NCBI GenBank assembly: GCA_021014945.1
Contig: MU266328.1
Coordinates: forward strand, 186,001-250,000
Direction: 5' to 3'
From: Leucogyrophana mollusca
Lineage: Eukaryota > Basidiomycota > Agaricomycetes > Boletales
DNA: 64,000 nucleotides
In this document: positions 46,460 through 56,841 of the stretch, piece by piece
Layout: the number at the start of each line of letters is the position of its first letter
How positions within the stretch are numbered: position 1 is the first letter of the stretch
The notes under the pieces: model-generated
What the model saw: only the letters and a program-made list of their open reading frames with translations
The model's database searches: none
Told to the model about the DNA's origin: nothing
Position numbers and translations under genes: made by a program

Positions 46460-46754
46460 GGTTATGAGAGTAGAGGAAGAGTATATCCATAGCCATGGGC
46501 GAGCCTGAGGTCATAAGAGTACTAACTATAGTCACTCTGACACCGCCTTCAGTCAGTCCCAGCATGTAGTAGCGTAACAAAGAATCGATACATCACTGAA
46601 GAACATAGGAAGGGTGTCCTCGTTCAACACGACATATGTAGAAAACCGTCGACCTATTGTACAACCCCTCAGGCACTATATCTTATCCATCATACGTAGA
46701 AGCTCGATCGCTGAATGTGTCGTCCAGTATACATCAACCTGCCATATCCTTCGC

Positions 46755-47410
46755 TCATACTAGCCTGCGAGAATCACTCACATAACTACGCTTGCTCGTC
46801 CGTAGCCAAAAGCAAGTTGCAATGAGAGTTGCAGCGCAGAGTCCCAGCTCGATCCAGCCCAAGACCTCCACGGTCAACGTTTCCCTACACCTGGAGACAC
46901 TACTTAGCTCTTCCGGCTCATCACACAGCAGGCTCTCGTCGACGAACCCAGAGGTAACAGAATCAGGTATCCAATTGCAGTCTCCCCCCGGTCTCGCGTT
47001 GTGCATCATCCCAGCCGCAGCGCCCTGTCGTAGAGGTTATGCGGTGTTATCAAAGCTCATGGGAGTTAACGCACCCAAAGAGCAGCCGTAATGACTAGCC
47101 ATATGATTGAACTTGCGATACTAGCGAGGAAGTGCACTGCACCATCGACAATCCACAGCATGTAAGCGGTTCCAAAGACTGTGGTCCAAACGGCGCTGAA
47201 TTCCAGAAGAATCAAGCTGACCACAGCGTTTTAGTCATAGGAGGAGAAGCGATTGGGTGCAACTCACACCGCGTGATAGCGAGCGCTAGGCCAGCTATGA
47301 CTTTCGTTACCAGCGCTGATCAAGAAGGCCGTAAGTCCAAGCTCGGCCATGGCGCACATCGTGATGAGGACAAAGAGGAAAGGATGGTAGTGGGCTTTGA
47401 TGTAAGGCAT
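46755..47410 (-). CDS. Four-TM membrane protein, MARVEL-like
   Basis: Start MPYIKAHYHPFLFVLITMCA at 47410. Four hydrophobic segments: FLFVLITMCAMAELGLTAFL, ILLEFSAVWTTVFGTAYMLW, LASIASSIIWLVITAALWGA and VLGWIELGLCAATLIATCFW. A Cys-containing extracellular-type loop (GGDCNWIPDSVTSG ... SRCRETLTVEV) lies before the last one. This matches small MARVEL-type membrane proteins common in basidiomycetes; the function is unknown. Two introns, both about 50 nt. The end is ambiguous: reading through gives SYVSDSRRLV at 46755, while a GTGAGT donor after RSY could splice to an exon ending SSFYV near 46695. Confidence 0.72.
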
Positions 47411-47958
47411 CGTAACAGGACGAAAGAAGGTGGGGTAGGGAGCGAACGAACAAGCGATTGAAAGGAAAGCTAGGCCATCCGCGCAGAAATACACGGGCGT
47501 GTCCTGTGGTCGTGCATGGCACGCAGTTGTGCTCCATGCGCGATACACGTGTTTGAGTGCTGCTGGAGAGGTAGCTTATATTTGATTGGCTGCATACCCT
47601 CAGTCCAGGAGTTCGCGATGCGCTGCGGCTGTATAAACAGGCGGCAAATGTTTGGCTCAACTGCAGCCTAAGAGCTAGCTGTGTTAGCACGTGGTACCAG
47701 CATATCGCATCGCATTCGCAGTGCCTACCTGATGTGCTGTTGACGTTAGCTGAAGTCTAGATTCGCGCGGGTTGTGCTACAAGTGATACAGCCTACCTTC
47801 TGTGATGTGAAGAGTACAAGGGTGCAGATTTTGGTCTAGTGACCGAAAGGGGCTGATTGCACTTTCGGCTGGGAATACATGCACGCAGCGCGTAATTGAT
47901 CGAGACAGCAGTGATCTGGCAAAACATAACCTATGCGTCTGTGAAACCAAAGGTGCAA
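47411..47958. other. Intergenic, MARVEL-like upstream / MYG1 downstream
   Basis: 548 bp. Contains one CACGTG at about 47688-47693, some 280 bp upstream of the MARVEL-like start. A frame at 47307-47690 overlaps the neighbouring gene in another frame. No separate gene. Confidence 0.45.
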
Positions 47959-49456
47959 TTACATTGTGAGGGCGAGCTTCGCAAGACTTAGAGCTCCTTC
48001 TTTCGTCTTATTTCCTGTAATGGTATAATGGGTCAACGCGAGCCTGATTGTGTCTCGGATATGAAGATCGCAGTACCTCCGATAAATCCCGATGCATGCA
48101 CGAAGATCCCACCATCAATCCCACTTTCTTTGGACAGCTCATCATCTCGTAGACCTCTCCATTTCTCGGGGAGCGCCTTGCGACTTTCGAAGCTCTCTGG
48201 TGAAACGGGTACAGCCTGGATTCGCCAGTTTGCAGCAGTTTCGTCTGGGTAAATGATGTACACTGGCTTGGAGTCCTCTTCTATCTCCTGTTCGGCCTCG
48301 AGTTCGAAAAGATGCTCCTGTGGTCACATGAGATGCACGATGCGGATGGAATCAAAGACACGGACCTTCCATGGAGCAAACTGTTCAAATAACACGATCT
48401 TTCCGCTGGGATCAACATTTTGGCGCGTCGAGAGCCCAGAAATAATCAAGTCGCGTGCGGGCAGCCAAGCATTGGCATAGTAATCGAGTCGTCCCATGAA
48501 TTCTTCACCGGTGAGCTTAGACGCTTTTAAAAACAGCTCCTAGTCCATAAATCAGAGATAAATTCAACTGAATCGATCCTGAAGCATACATCAACTTCCT
48601 GAGAGTCCACGGACTTGTTCCAAGGTGGGTTCAGCCAGCCAACTCTGCTGGACAGATCCGTTCGGTTGCGATACTTAGGTGGACCTTGGGACCAGAACTG
48701 AGATATACCATTGTCGATGGCATCAATGGCTTCAATGAACTCCTGAAAGGTTGTCAGCGAAAGCCAGAGTTCACACAAGCCCCGTGCCTTGTATAACTTC
48801 AGCCATAAAGTGGTGACCTTAGAGTCGCCAACTACCGACCCTGTGGTGCTCGCGATGATCTCCTTTCCGAAGTGTCTGCAATAAGTTGAGAACCACGACC
48901 GGCGGGATCAGCACATATCCATGCCCTTACTTGTAGACAAGACCTGCGGATGACAGTTTGGTCGAAAACCCATGCCCGAACACCTCTTCAAAGCCGCGTT
49001 GGTGATGGTCAAAACGCTGCTTGCTCTCATCGTACACCGCCCCGACATCCACTACAATGTCACAACTGTCTAGAACGGCAGGATCTCTACTACGTTTTAG
49101 ACCTTGAATTGTGTCAGCTCACAAACACAAAAACCACCAAAGGACATACCTGCATCACGGTATGCCTTAGTTTGACGAAGAAGATAAACAGCAAGAGCTT
49201 CATCGCAGTGGAAGGTGCCATTGTGAGTTCCGATGATCTAGTCGCATCAAGATCAAGCACACACTCCCGGACCCGGTCCAGGAGAGCTGACCTTTTGATC
49301 CATTTTTTGCTTTTTTGCTGCGGGCGCTGCTTCGGCCATGAAAGTCTTTAATCCTTTAGAGGAGCTCTTAGCAGATGAGAGTAGAGTGGAGGCCTTGGGC
49401 TGCAGGATTTGGGAAAAGCCCTGTATGGCAGATGTCAATGTTCTATGCCTCTGCAT
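47959..49456 (-). CDS. MYG1: MYG1 family protein (UPF0160, DHH-like exonuclease)
   Basis: Conserved eukaryotic protein with nuclear and mitochondrial forms; the human homologue is reported as an RNA exonuclease. The start at 49456 gives a basic, Ser-rich N-terminus ([20 protein letters not shown]) that could target mitochondria. A second in-frame Met ([16 protein letters not shown]) could give a nuclear/cytosolic form. Then [20 protein letters not shown] (metal-binding H, H, D), [80 protein letters not shown] and [19 protein letters not shown]. The sequence ends [10 protein letters not shown] / [17 protein letters not shown]. Without the last splice the frame ends at 48033 (SETQSGSR). About six introns. 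Confidence 0.93.
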
Positions 49457-49779
49457 CGGTTTGTGAACGGATCGATGCGGTGGTGACTGTACAGCGTGCA
49501 CAGTAATGCAGAGGATCGTTTCACGCTTGCTAGGTCATAGATATTACTTCTCGGCAATTTGGGTGTAGGGTAAGATCGGATGAAATGTCAACGAGTGGAA
49601 GAAGAAGATGCAGGATATATGTGCAAGTGTACTTGGCTACAACAGTCCGACTAGAACCCAAAGCTGTCCATGAACGAGCACCTAACGCAACTCGGGAGGA
49701 ATATAAAGAAGAGCGTGCAAAGCCCGCTATAATCTAGGCGGATCGGCGAAATGTCTGTGAGAAGTCCACCAACCCCGTC
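49457..49779. other. Intergenic, MYG1 upstream
   Basis: 323 bp between two minus-strand genes. I see no distinctive element beyond an A/T-rich segment near 49540-49610. Confidence 0.4.
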
Positions 49780-50293
49780 TTACGCAAAGACGAGAGCTCC
49801 CCCGACTACTGCCCCTATGAGCCCTACGATGGCGGCATTTATTTGCAATGCAGTGGCAGCGGCTATGTAGCCATCTGGAGGTCCGTATATGCCACCTGGT
49901 GCCGATGCCCCAGGACTTGGGGCGCTGCCATCTCCAGCAACAGTGGATGGTGCGGTAGGCAAGTTGCTAGTGACTGTAGCTGAACCTGTTGCATTGCCGG
50001 AACTTGAAGAGTTTCCGCCACTGGATGCGGAATTAGTTCCCGAGGGAGAAGCTGATTGCGATGCCTGTGAAGCGGCTGCGATTGTGAACACGGTGGCTTG
50101 CACAACGGTCGTCTCTTGGCGATTTGGCCCAAGGCCTACGGAAGTGATCATAGATGTGGTAACTTGAGCATTCTTACAGACATAATATGCGGAGTTAGCG
50201 TGGTAGGGAAGGCGGAAGAGAAGGAAGGGAGCAGACCTGAGCCAACGAAAGCAACGGTAACGCGAAGAGGGAGAATATCTGTAGGACTCGCAT
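49780..50293 (-). CDS. Small secreted Ser/Ala-rich protein, probably GPI-anchored
   Basis: Exon 1 is MRVLQIFSLFALPLLSLAQ, a good signal peptide. A 57-nt intron (about 50179-50236) follows. Exon 2 is NAQVTTSMITSVGLGPNRQE and VVQATVFTIAAASQ, then a Ser/Gly/Asn/Thr-rich stretch (SGGNSSSSGNATGSATVTSN) suited to O-mannosylation. The C-terminal hydrophobic tail AALQINAAIVGLIGAVVGGA ends LVFA, as expected for a GPI signal. About 140 residues. Many mushroom wall proteins share this plan; no specific function can be assigned. Confidence 0.72.
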
Positions 50294-50639
50294 TGTTCGT
50301 TTGCGTTGGCGGGGACGATCTATAGAGGTTGCTTGTAGAGAACGAAATGCTTGGGGGGCGTCGCAGACGTTAGGACTGAGGTCGTGGTCGACACTGAGGA
50401 CGGCGACAAGGAAAGAGTGAGAGACTGCGAAGCGGGCGACGTGAGAGAACCGAGCCTATTTTTGCGATATCACCCAAGGGGGGTTGTTAGGCGGCCGGGG
50501 GGTTATCTTGTGACTCGCAACCACCATCAGATACATGCTGAAATTTCATATGAAAGTGCATTATTTCTGATCTTGACATAGCATTTAAATCCTTCCCCCT
50601 CCTCGCAGGTTCGTGCTCACCTTTCTTTCCCTTACCACA
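50294..50639. other. Divergent promoter region
   Basis: 346 bp between the starts of the Ser-rich protein (minus) and the DAYWxxY protein (plus). It includes a GGGG-rich stretch (50478-50505) and a CT-rich leader just before 50640. Confidence 0.45.
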
Positions 50640-51900
50640 ATGATCCCCCTCCCTGCCCACACCGTTAATATCGTCCTTCAGTACATCTCACCCCCTTCTC
50701 AACTCGCTCAGCCTCTGCCCCCACATCTCGTCTCAAAACCTCTCCTCCAGAGGCATCACTATCTTCAGATATTCCCCAGCGTCCCCCAGGAGTACCTATG
50801 TTGGCCCGCACCCCATAGTGCAAGAGCCATCGAGCTTCTTGAGAGCTGCAATGGTCAACCTGTCGATGATCAAGCAGACGCGTACCCTACGCGGTATACC
50901 TTCGACGGCGAATATGTTTATGCACACGTTCATATCTCTTCAGATCGGGAGGGGGTCCGGATGCTCTTCCAATGGGATGAGGCTGATGGCTGGAAGTACC
51001 ATGATCTGCAGCTCATGCCGTTCCCCGTCCCGTCCTATTCTTCCATAGAGGAAGTAACAGCTCCCCCTTCCATTCGTAGTGAATATTCTGAAGGTGCAAG
51101 GACCTTTGAACTCGAAGATGCTAGAGGCGGCAGTGACGAATCAGATGATGATGCATACTGGAACGCATATGATGCTCCTGGGGACGAATACTCCCCTTTA
51201 CCACCGCATAGTGCTAAGAAGTCTGCTCACGAGGGGGCAGAAGATGCATACTGGGCACAATATGCTTCCGTGCAAGGTTATACATCTTCCCTGCATCCTG
51301 GGAATCGCACTAACACCTCCTTTAGGATCAGGGGATTCCACGCTGCCGTCACCCTTGCCAAACGCCCGGAAGTTACAACCTGCTGCGAATCCCGCACGCC
51401 TTGCTCCGCAAGATGAACCGATACCAATATCCCTGTCAGCTATACATTCTCGCTCACTGACTTCCAAACTTGATCCACCATCTCCGAATACATTGACTCA
51501 TCTTCTCAACTTCATTTCCCCACGGAGAGATGTCTACTCTCCCTCGCTGGATGAGCCAGCGTCAGCCTTCACGTCGGACACCCCTTCACCCTTCTCAACA
51601 GTCGACAACTCCGATCTCGTTACACCCCTTTCCGCGGACGGTGGTCAAATAGCTCAGGTCGTGTCACCAGTAGCAGTAAAGCTCAACGGTGTTCCCTATC
51701 TGACAGTTCAACACAGCGAGAAGCTGCAGATAATGGCTGGAGACGGTGAAATCAAGATTGATAACGCAGATAACGCATTATCGGATACCATCAAAGGGAT
51801 ATATCACCTTTGGAAGGCTGGTCGGCGGAAGCTCAGCTCAGATGAGGAGGAAAGCACATCGTTTCTACGCATTGTGCGAGAAGCTATCACTGATATATAA
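50640..51900 (+). CDS. Conserved fungal protein with DAYWxxY motifs, unknown function
   Basis: Start MIPLPAHTVNIVLQYISPPS at 50640 (upstream Met at 50613 is less likely). The N-terminal third is globular-looking (YLQIFPSVPQEYLCWPAPHS, ARAIELLESC, YTFDGEYVYAHVHISSDREG, MLFQWDEADGWKYHDLQLMP). Two acidic/aromatic motifs follow, DDAYWNAYDAPGDEY and EDAYWAQYASVQG. Then comes a Pro/Ser-rich region, and a helical C-terminus ALSDTIKGIYHLWKAGRRK ending FLRIVREAITDI. One 50-nt intron at about 51276-51325 joins VQG / SGDSTLPSP. D/E-x-YWxxYD motifs recur in uncharacterised ascomycete and basidiomycete proteins; I know no function. No signal peptide or TM. Confidence 0.78.
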
Positions 51901-52038
51901 ACTGAGATACAAATTCTGCATGCATGTACTATATTATCACACAGTTTCTAGGGTATTTTGGCATTTGAGTAACTTCGAAGAAGTAGTGCTACATTCAAGT
52001 GTATGTACTCCTTACAAAAGCCAGGGTAAATAGTCGGG

Positions 52039-52958
52039 TCAGAAGGACACCGAAGCACAAGCTTGGACGAGAGAGCCGAGACCGATGATCACGAAATTGA
52101 GCTGGGTCAACAGTTGAGGATCGCTAGGAGTAAACGACGGCTCTGGAGACTGGGAGGACGTGGCAGAAGAAGTGGTGCTGGTCGTTGATGTGGTGGTGGG
52201 GGTAAACGAAGTGGTGGTGGTAGGCGGCGGGGACCACGTTGAAGTTTCCGGCGCTTTGGACGTCGTCGTTGTTTGGGCGGTACCGTAATACCAGTCTCCC
52301 CAGAGCTCACCAACGCTCGTTGGGGCGAAGAACTCGAAAAGACCTTTGCTGAAGTCCAGGGCACCCCACGGGCAACTCGGGCACTTTGAACATTATTGTG
52401 GGCATGTTCACGGATACACGGAGGGCAAACACATACTTCGTCAGTGATCTGAGCCTGAGTTGACTTGCCGTTGACGGTGACGGTGATCATTTCGAAACAA
52501 TGCGAACCACCATCGAATTGCTGTGTCCCAGATTAAAATTAGACGCCTCGCTGGGATGTTCATACGAGGATCCTTACAGAGGAATCCAGTGCAACAATCT
52601 ATTTTCCGTAACATTCATTGTCAGAATGAACGGGGAAGAAATGATAACCGCGACACTCACGAAGTCAGTGGGTTGATTATAGCTTCCACAAGCACCTCTG
52701 CGCAAATTAGTGTCCTGGCATACCATTAGAACTCTCTGGGACTTACTGCCCATCAGCGAAATAAGTGAACCTCGAACTACCGCCTCGCTTCTGAGGCTCA
52801 AGCGTGGAATTCGACGCGTCTAAGTCGCGGATGGTGCGCTTGTGGGTAACTGATCGAGGACGCTGGTGTCCAGAAGATCCGATTTCAGAAATAGCAAATA
52901 CTTGCAAGCAGAACAGTGGGAAAGCACACAAAACGACAGGCAGAGCAAAAGAGCGCAT
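52039..52958 (-). CDS. RlpA-like double-psi beta-barrel (expansin-like) secreted protein
   Basis: Signal peptide MRSFALPVVLCAFPLFCLQV at 52958. A spacer of about 40 residues follows, then the DPBB domain: RFTYFADGQ / GACGSYNQPTDF, an intron, QQFDGGSHCFEMITVTVNGK, STQAQITDE / CPSCPWGALDFSKGLFEFFA and VGELWGDWYYG. A Thr/Ser-rich stalk (TTTTSKAPETSTWSPPPTTT) leads to a hydrophobic end (LLTQLNFVIIGLGSLVQACA) compatible with GPI anchoring. The conserved D-E-C-P and the TYFADG..ACG cysteines are in place. Related fungal proteins are non-catalytic wall or carbohydrate-binding proteins. Four or five short introns; the segment 52560-52730 is less certain. Confidence 0.85.
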
Positions 52959-53293
52959 TTTGGGAAAGAAAGAGCGTATGGGTTTTTGAAAGGACTTGCG
53001 TTTAAAGTGGTGGGTGTAGAAAAGTTAAAACCGACAAAAATGGGGTACACACATTTTCAGTTCTACAAGTACAGCCCGATCACAGCACCCCTGGAATCGA
53101 GGCCCTGGCTTGCTCATCCAAATCACCTACCCAAAATGGTATACGAGATCCGCGGGGCCGTTAGGTGACATGGGCGCCAAATCTATGAGCATTGTTAGCA
53201 AGGTTGTGGCAAAGCTAATCAGCGTATGTACGGTATATACTATAAGTAAGATATCATATACATTAGTATCGCATCAGTTCCATCGAGGCTTCT
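52959..53293. other. Intergenic, DPBB upstream / SRA downstream
   Basis: 335 bp with no open frame of note. The left part is the DPBB-protein promoter. Nothing else was recognised. Confidence 0.45.
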
Positions 53294-54797
53294 CTACCCA
53301 TCATCTTCCTTGGCCTCCACTGCCGTTTCGTCGCTACTTGCTTGCGCGTCAGGGTCGGTGTCCTCGGAAGCGTCACCAGGTTCCGTGGCAACTGCTTCCT
53401 GGGAATCGTCTGTGTCCTTGACCGGCAGATCCGGTTGGTCTGGTAAGCGCTGGAAAACAAACTTCACAAAGACGCTCCTAGACTGCTGGCAGAACAACTT
53501 ACGACGAAGGCAAATTTACAGACCAGAAACCCGCCTGCGTTGAGCCCCTTGTCCATCCAAGACTAGAACAGGCATATCAGTGCACACATAACACGTATTA
53601 GTATCTCTGACGTATCCACCTTCTTAACAGTATAGAGGCCATCGTATCGATACCTGAGGATATATTGTATCATTGACGCAGACATCTCGGGGAAGACTCA
53701 CCCAGCACTTGGACCGTACTTTGACTTCAGTTTGAACCCACGAATCACTCTTACCGGCTTTCCGGTCTCTTCGGATCTCTGCCAAACATGCAGTGAGAAT
53801 ACAGTCCCTAAGTAAGGCTGACCGCCAACCTTCAATGACCTATTGAAGTTATTATCGAATGATTGATCAGAGCTTTGTTCTGCAGTTCGGAGCTGTGGGT
53901 TCAGCATAAGCATGGATGCAACTGGTAGGTAGAAGGGCGGACATTCTTGGGGGCTGCTTTCGTCCCTTTCAAGTCCCTTCCTCCTAAGATGATGGCATGA
54001 GAAAGGACTAGGACTACCGTGATCCCCACTCACCAGAACCTGTATAGGTACTGTTGGACCATGAGTAACCCGATGAGCTTGTCGTGAAAACATAAACCTA
54101 CAAGGCATAGCCGTCATCCACATCATCGTCATATCCGCCAGATAGAGCGATAGAAAATGCCCCGTTGTCGCCAGGTGCGATCCCGGCGACCCAAGGACTT
54201 TGGGCTGGTCAGAAACAATGATTGTAGGGAGTGGGCGCACTGACGCATGAACAGAAGCATTCGAGCATTCCTCTCTATAGCTCAGTAAGCAAAACCTCTC
54301 AAAATTTGAGGAAAACATGGACAGCACCTAGTCTCCCACCAGGAACCTACTTCAACACCAGGGATGTGCCCGTACGTTTTACTGACAGGGATCAAATTCA
54401 ACGTTTTGAGACCAAACACCACAGCTTACGGGCTATATTCTCTCTTCGTGGCGACTCTGCCAACTGTGCCACCGTTTTTAGCAGCACGACCCCCCAAGGA
54501 GATCGGTATCGGCGTTCCACGTCGTTGTTCTTGAGTGGGCTCGCTTGCTTTGCCAGCGATACGTCCACTTCGCCGCGTTCCATTGACAGGAGAGTTTTCT
54601 AAAACTATTTTAGGAGCTTTCTTGACTGGCTGTTCGTACAGATCCTCGTCTGGCGAACGTCGTTTCTTGCTTGCCTGTTTCCTCGATGTCTCTTTCGGTT
54701 CACGTACTGGCTTCAAACTGTTGAGACCAAGCGCTGAAAGCAGTTGTTTGTTACGCAGTATGTTGGCGTTGCGTTCCTCTTCGTAGGGATCCATCAT
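53294..54797 (-). CDS. SRA-YDG domain protein (UHRF-type modified-cytosine reader)
   Basis: SRA domains bind 5-methylcytosine or hemimethylated DNA. The N-terminus MMDPYEEERNANILRNKQLL is followed by a basic region (RKQASKKRRSPDEDLYEQP, RRSGRIAGKAS) likely to bind DNA or enter the nucleus. The SRA domain runs CSNASVHA, GIAPGDNGAFSIALSGGYDD, DVDDGYAF / TYTGSG / GRDLKGTKAAPKNVRPST, LRTAEQSSDQSFDNNFNRSL, GKPVRVIRGFKLKSKYGPSA and YRYDGLYTV. The canonical GxxxGxxxSGGYxDDxD, YTGSGGRD, SSDQ and PVRVIRG segments are kept. The acidic C-terminal tail (DDSQEAVATEPGDASEDTDP) has no RING, PHD or ubiquitin-like part. About seven introns. It starts only 101 bp downstream of the CCCH gene's stop on the same strand. 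Confidence 0.88.
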
Positions 54798-54881
54798 TTA
54801 AACACGAAGAAAGCGAGGTTTTGGCAGGAACACGTCAAAGCAAAATTAGCGGAAGCAAAGATATATTTATACCGCGAACGT

Positions 54882-54887
54882 CACGTG
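54882..54887 (-). promoter_or_regulatory. CACGTG box in the short SRA/CCCH spacer
   Basis: TCACGTGA at 54881-54888 lies 85-90 bp before the SRA-protein ATG and 10-16 bp after the upstream gene's stop. ATATATTTATA at about 54860-54871 beside it could serve as a TATA element. Confidence 0.4.
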
Positions 54888-54897
54888 AGCGCGTTCA

Positions 54898-56841
54898 CTA
54901 ATCCGTAGTATCATACTCGTAGATTTGATCTCTCCTCCTCGGTACAAATTCAGGGGAACTGGGTTTCAGTTTTGGTTGGACTTCGACGCCGAGCAAATCA
55001 TTACGATAAGGGGATCCGGTGGGACTCATTGGTACGGAAGGAGAGCCATCTGTGGGACCGCTGATGTTACCGATACTTTCAGCTCTGGAATGAGCTCGTG
55101 GTGTATGGAGGATAGGGTTTAATGCATGCATCTCCCCTGGTAATGTGAACGCATTGAGTGCACAGATGCGGCCAAGAAGAGGTAATACTCACTCCCTACA
55201 AATTTGCATTTTCCTTGTTTCCTGTAACTACACTTCGAGCCTCTAGGACAAACGTGGCCAGAAGGACATGCATCGCCGAACTGGCAAGGTTGATCTGCGC
55301 CGACATTAGCAACCATACGAAGAAAACCCAACATACATACTTTTATTCACGGCAGGGCAAGGTGATTTCTTTGCGTTTGCACGGAGCTCAGCAAAGTTTT
55401 CAGGAGTTAGGTAATAGTCGTGACCATAGTTGCATTTGTCGCCCTGTTTGCAGATAGAGAGGTAGTGAAATGTACATGGTCGGGGGGTCTCTGCGGGAAA
55501 TTTCAGTGGCAAACACTTTATACGGGTAGCGTAACAAACGTTTGTTGAGGGGCTTCATCCGTGGGTGGGGTGTCAGCGCCAGTTAATATAAGAACGGCCG
55601 TGCGCACCAAAGATGGGTCAAGGTACTTGAGGGGATTCATGTTCTTGGCAGGACTTAAGCTCCGCTGTGGAGCACGGGGACTCTTGAACGGTGTCCTGAA
55701 CCTTTCAAAATCCTCGGGTAAGATCCCGGGTGGTGAGATTGGTGCCTTTTTGAAGATGTTTGTAGGAAGTTTCTTTGACATGAAGACTCCTTCGATTTCA
55801 AGTTCGGGTAAGTCGAGGTTTCTAAGCTCTACGGCGAGATTCTTATAACCGCGGAGGAGTACGACTTTCTCCAGTAATCCTTCGTTTTCGAGGTAGTTAA
55901 GAGTCGATGTGTAACCGTTGTCGTGAGTACCTAAGATCGGGCATGAGGATTAGACAGAAGGCAAGGCGGAAAAGAGGTTTGCATACCCCCGAAGAAGACT
56001 CGAGACGTCTGTGGAAACCGAGTGAACACACGGAGGCACTCTTGAAAACGTATCCATCAACGCCCTTTACTGTTGACGTCTATCCCCTTACCTTTGATTT
56101 TCGCATCCGCGGCTTCTTTGCCAATGCCGACATCGACTATGGAGAACAAGGGCGATGCCTGGTTAAATCCCACAACGAAAGCCTCGAACTCCTCGATGGA
56201 GCAGATGTTGTTGCTGATAAGGGTCTCCATCAGGCCGCTCTTGTTACAGTATACGGTGAGCCAGACCTGGCCTCGACCCGGCGACCCGGCATTGTCGCTG
56301 GCCATGAAGTCAGTAAATCCTTTGGTGAGTAGCATTGCAGCTTGTCGTCCGCCCATATGACCTGATGAAATCAGGTCTGGGGAAAATATGTTGCCATCTC
56401 CATCTATCAGGCACAGGAGAAGAGGATTGTCGTCCTACCATCATTCTCAGTCTTGGAACACCCGCTGGGGAGCGGTTGGAGGAGTGAACGCACCTTTAGT
56501 GAACCAATATTCTTCTCCAGCCTTTTCATGCTTTTCTGAAGGTTCAATTTCTCATCCTCTGCGGCTTTGAACCCGAGCTTCCAAACCGTCAGTTCTCGTT
56601 CCAATTCGTCAACTCGTCTACGAAGCTCCTCATTATTCGTGATAGTTTTGTGAAAAAGGGCTAAAGATACTGATCAGACTAATGTGCTTTTGGGTGGCAC
56701 CCGTTCCACACCTGACTGTTCCTCTGCTAATTTCTCCCTTCATAATTATTATTAGACGTATGCCTTATCCCAAGAGAAGCAAGACCCATACCAAAGCTTA
56801 AGATCGTTGGGTGTTTCTAAGGGGGGATATCCATCTTCCAT
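54898..56841 (-). CDS. Coiled-coil and CCCH zinc-finger protein (likely RNA-binding)
   Basis: Start MEDGYPPLETPNDLKLW at 56841, joined across a 26-nt mini-exon (EKLAEEQS) to ALFHKTITNNEELRRRVDEL and ERELTVWKLGF. This N-terminal coiled coil continues with EDEKLNLQKSMKRLEKNIGS. A conserved fungal domain follows: LCLIDGDGNIFSPDLI, GGRQAAMLLTKGFTDFM, RGQVWLTVYCNKSGLMETLI, EEFEAFVVGFNQASPLFSIV and DVGIGKEAADAKIK; then RVFFGG, LENEGLLEKVVLLRGY and LDLPELEIEGVFMSKKLPTN. The C-terminal fingers include C-TFHYLSI-C-KQGDK-C-NYG-H (CX7CX5CX3H) and ACPSGHVCPRGSKCSYRKQG. The DGD...VDVG layout recalls a nuclease-like fold, but this is inference. At least seven introns. The start is set by frame: ATGs 7 nt either side are out of frame. 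Confidence 0.83.
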
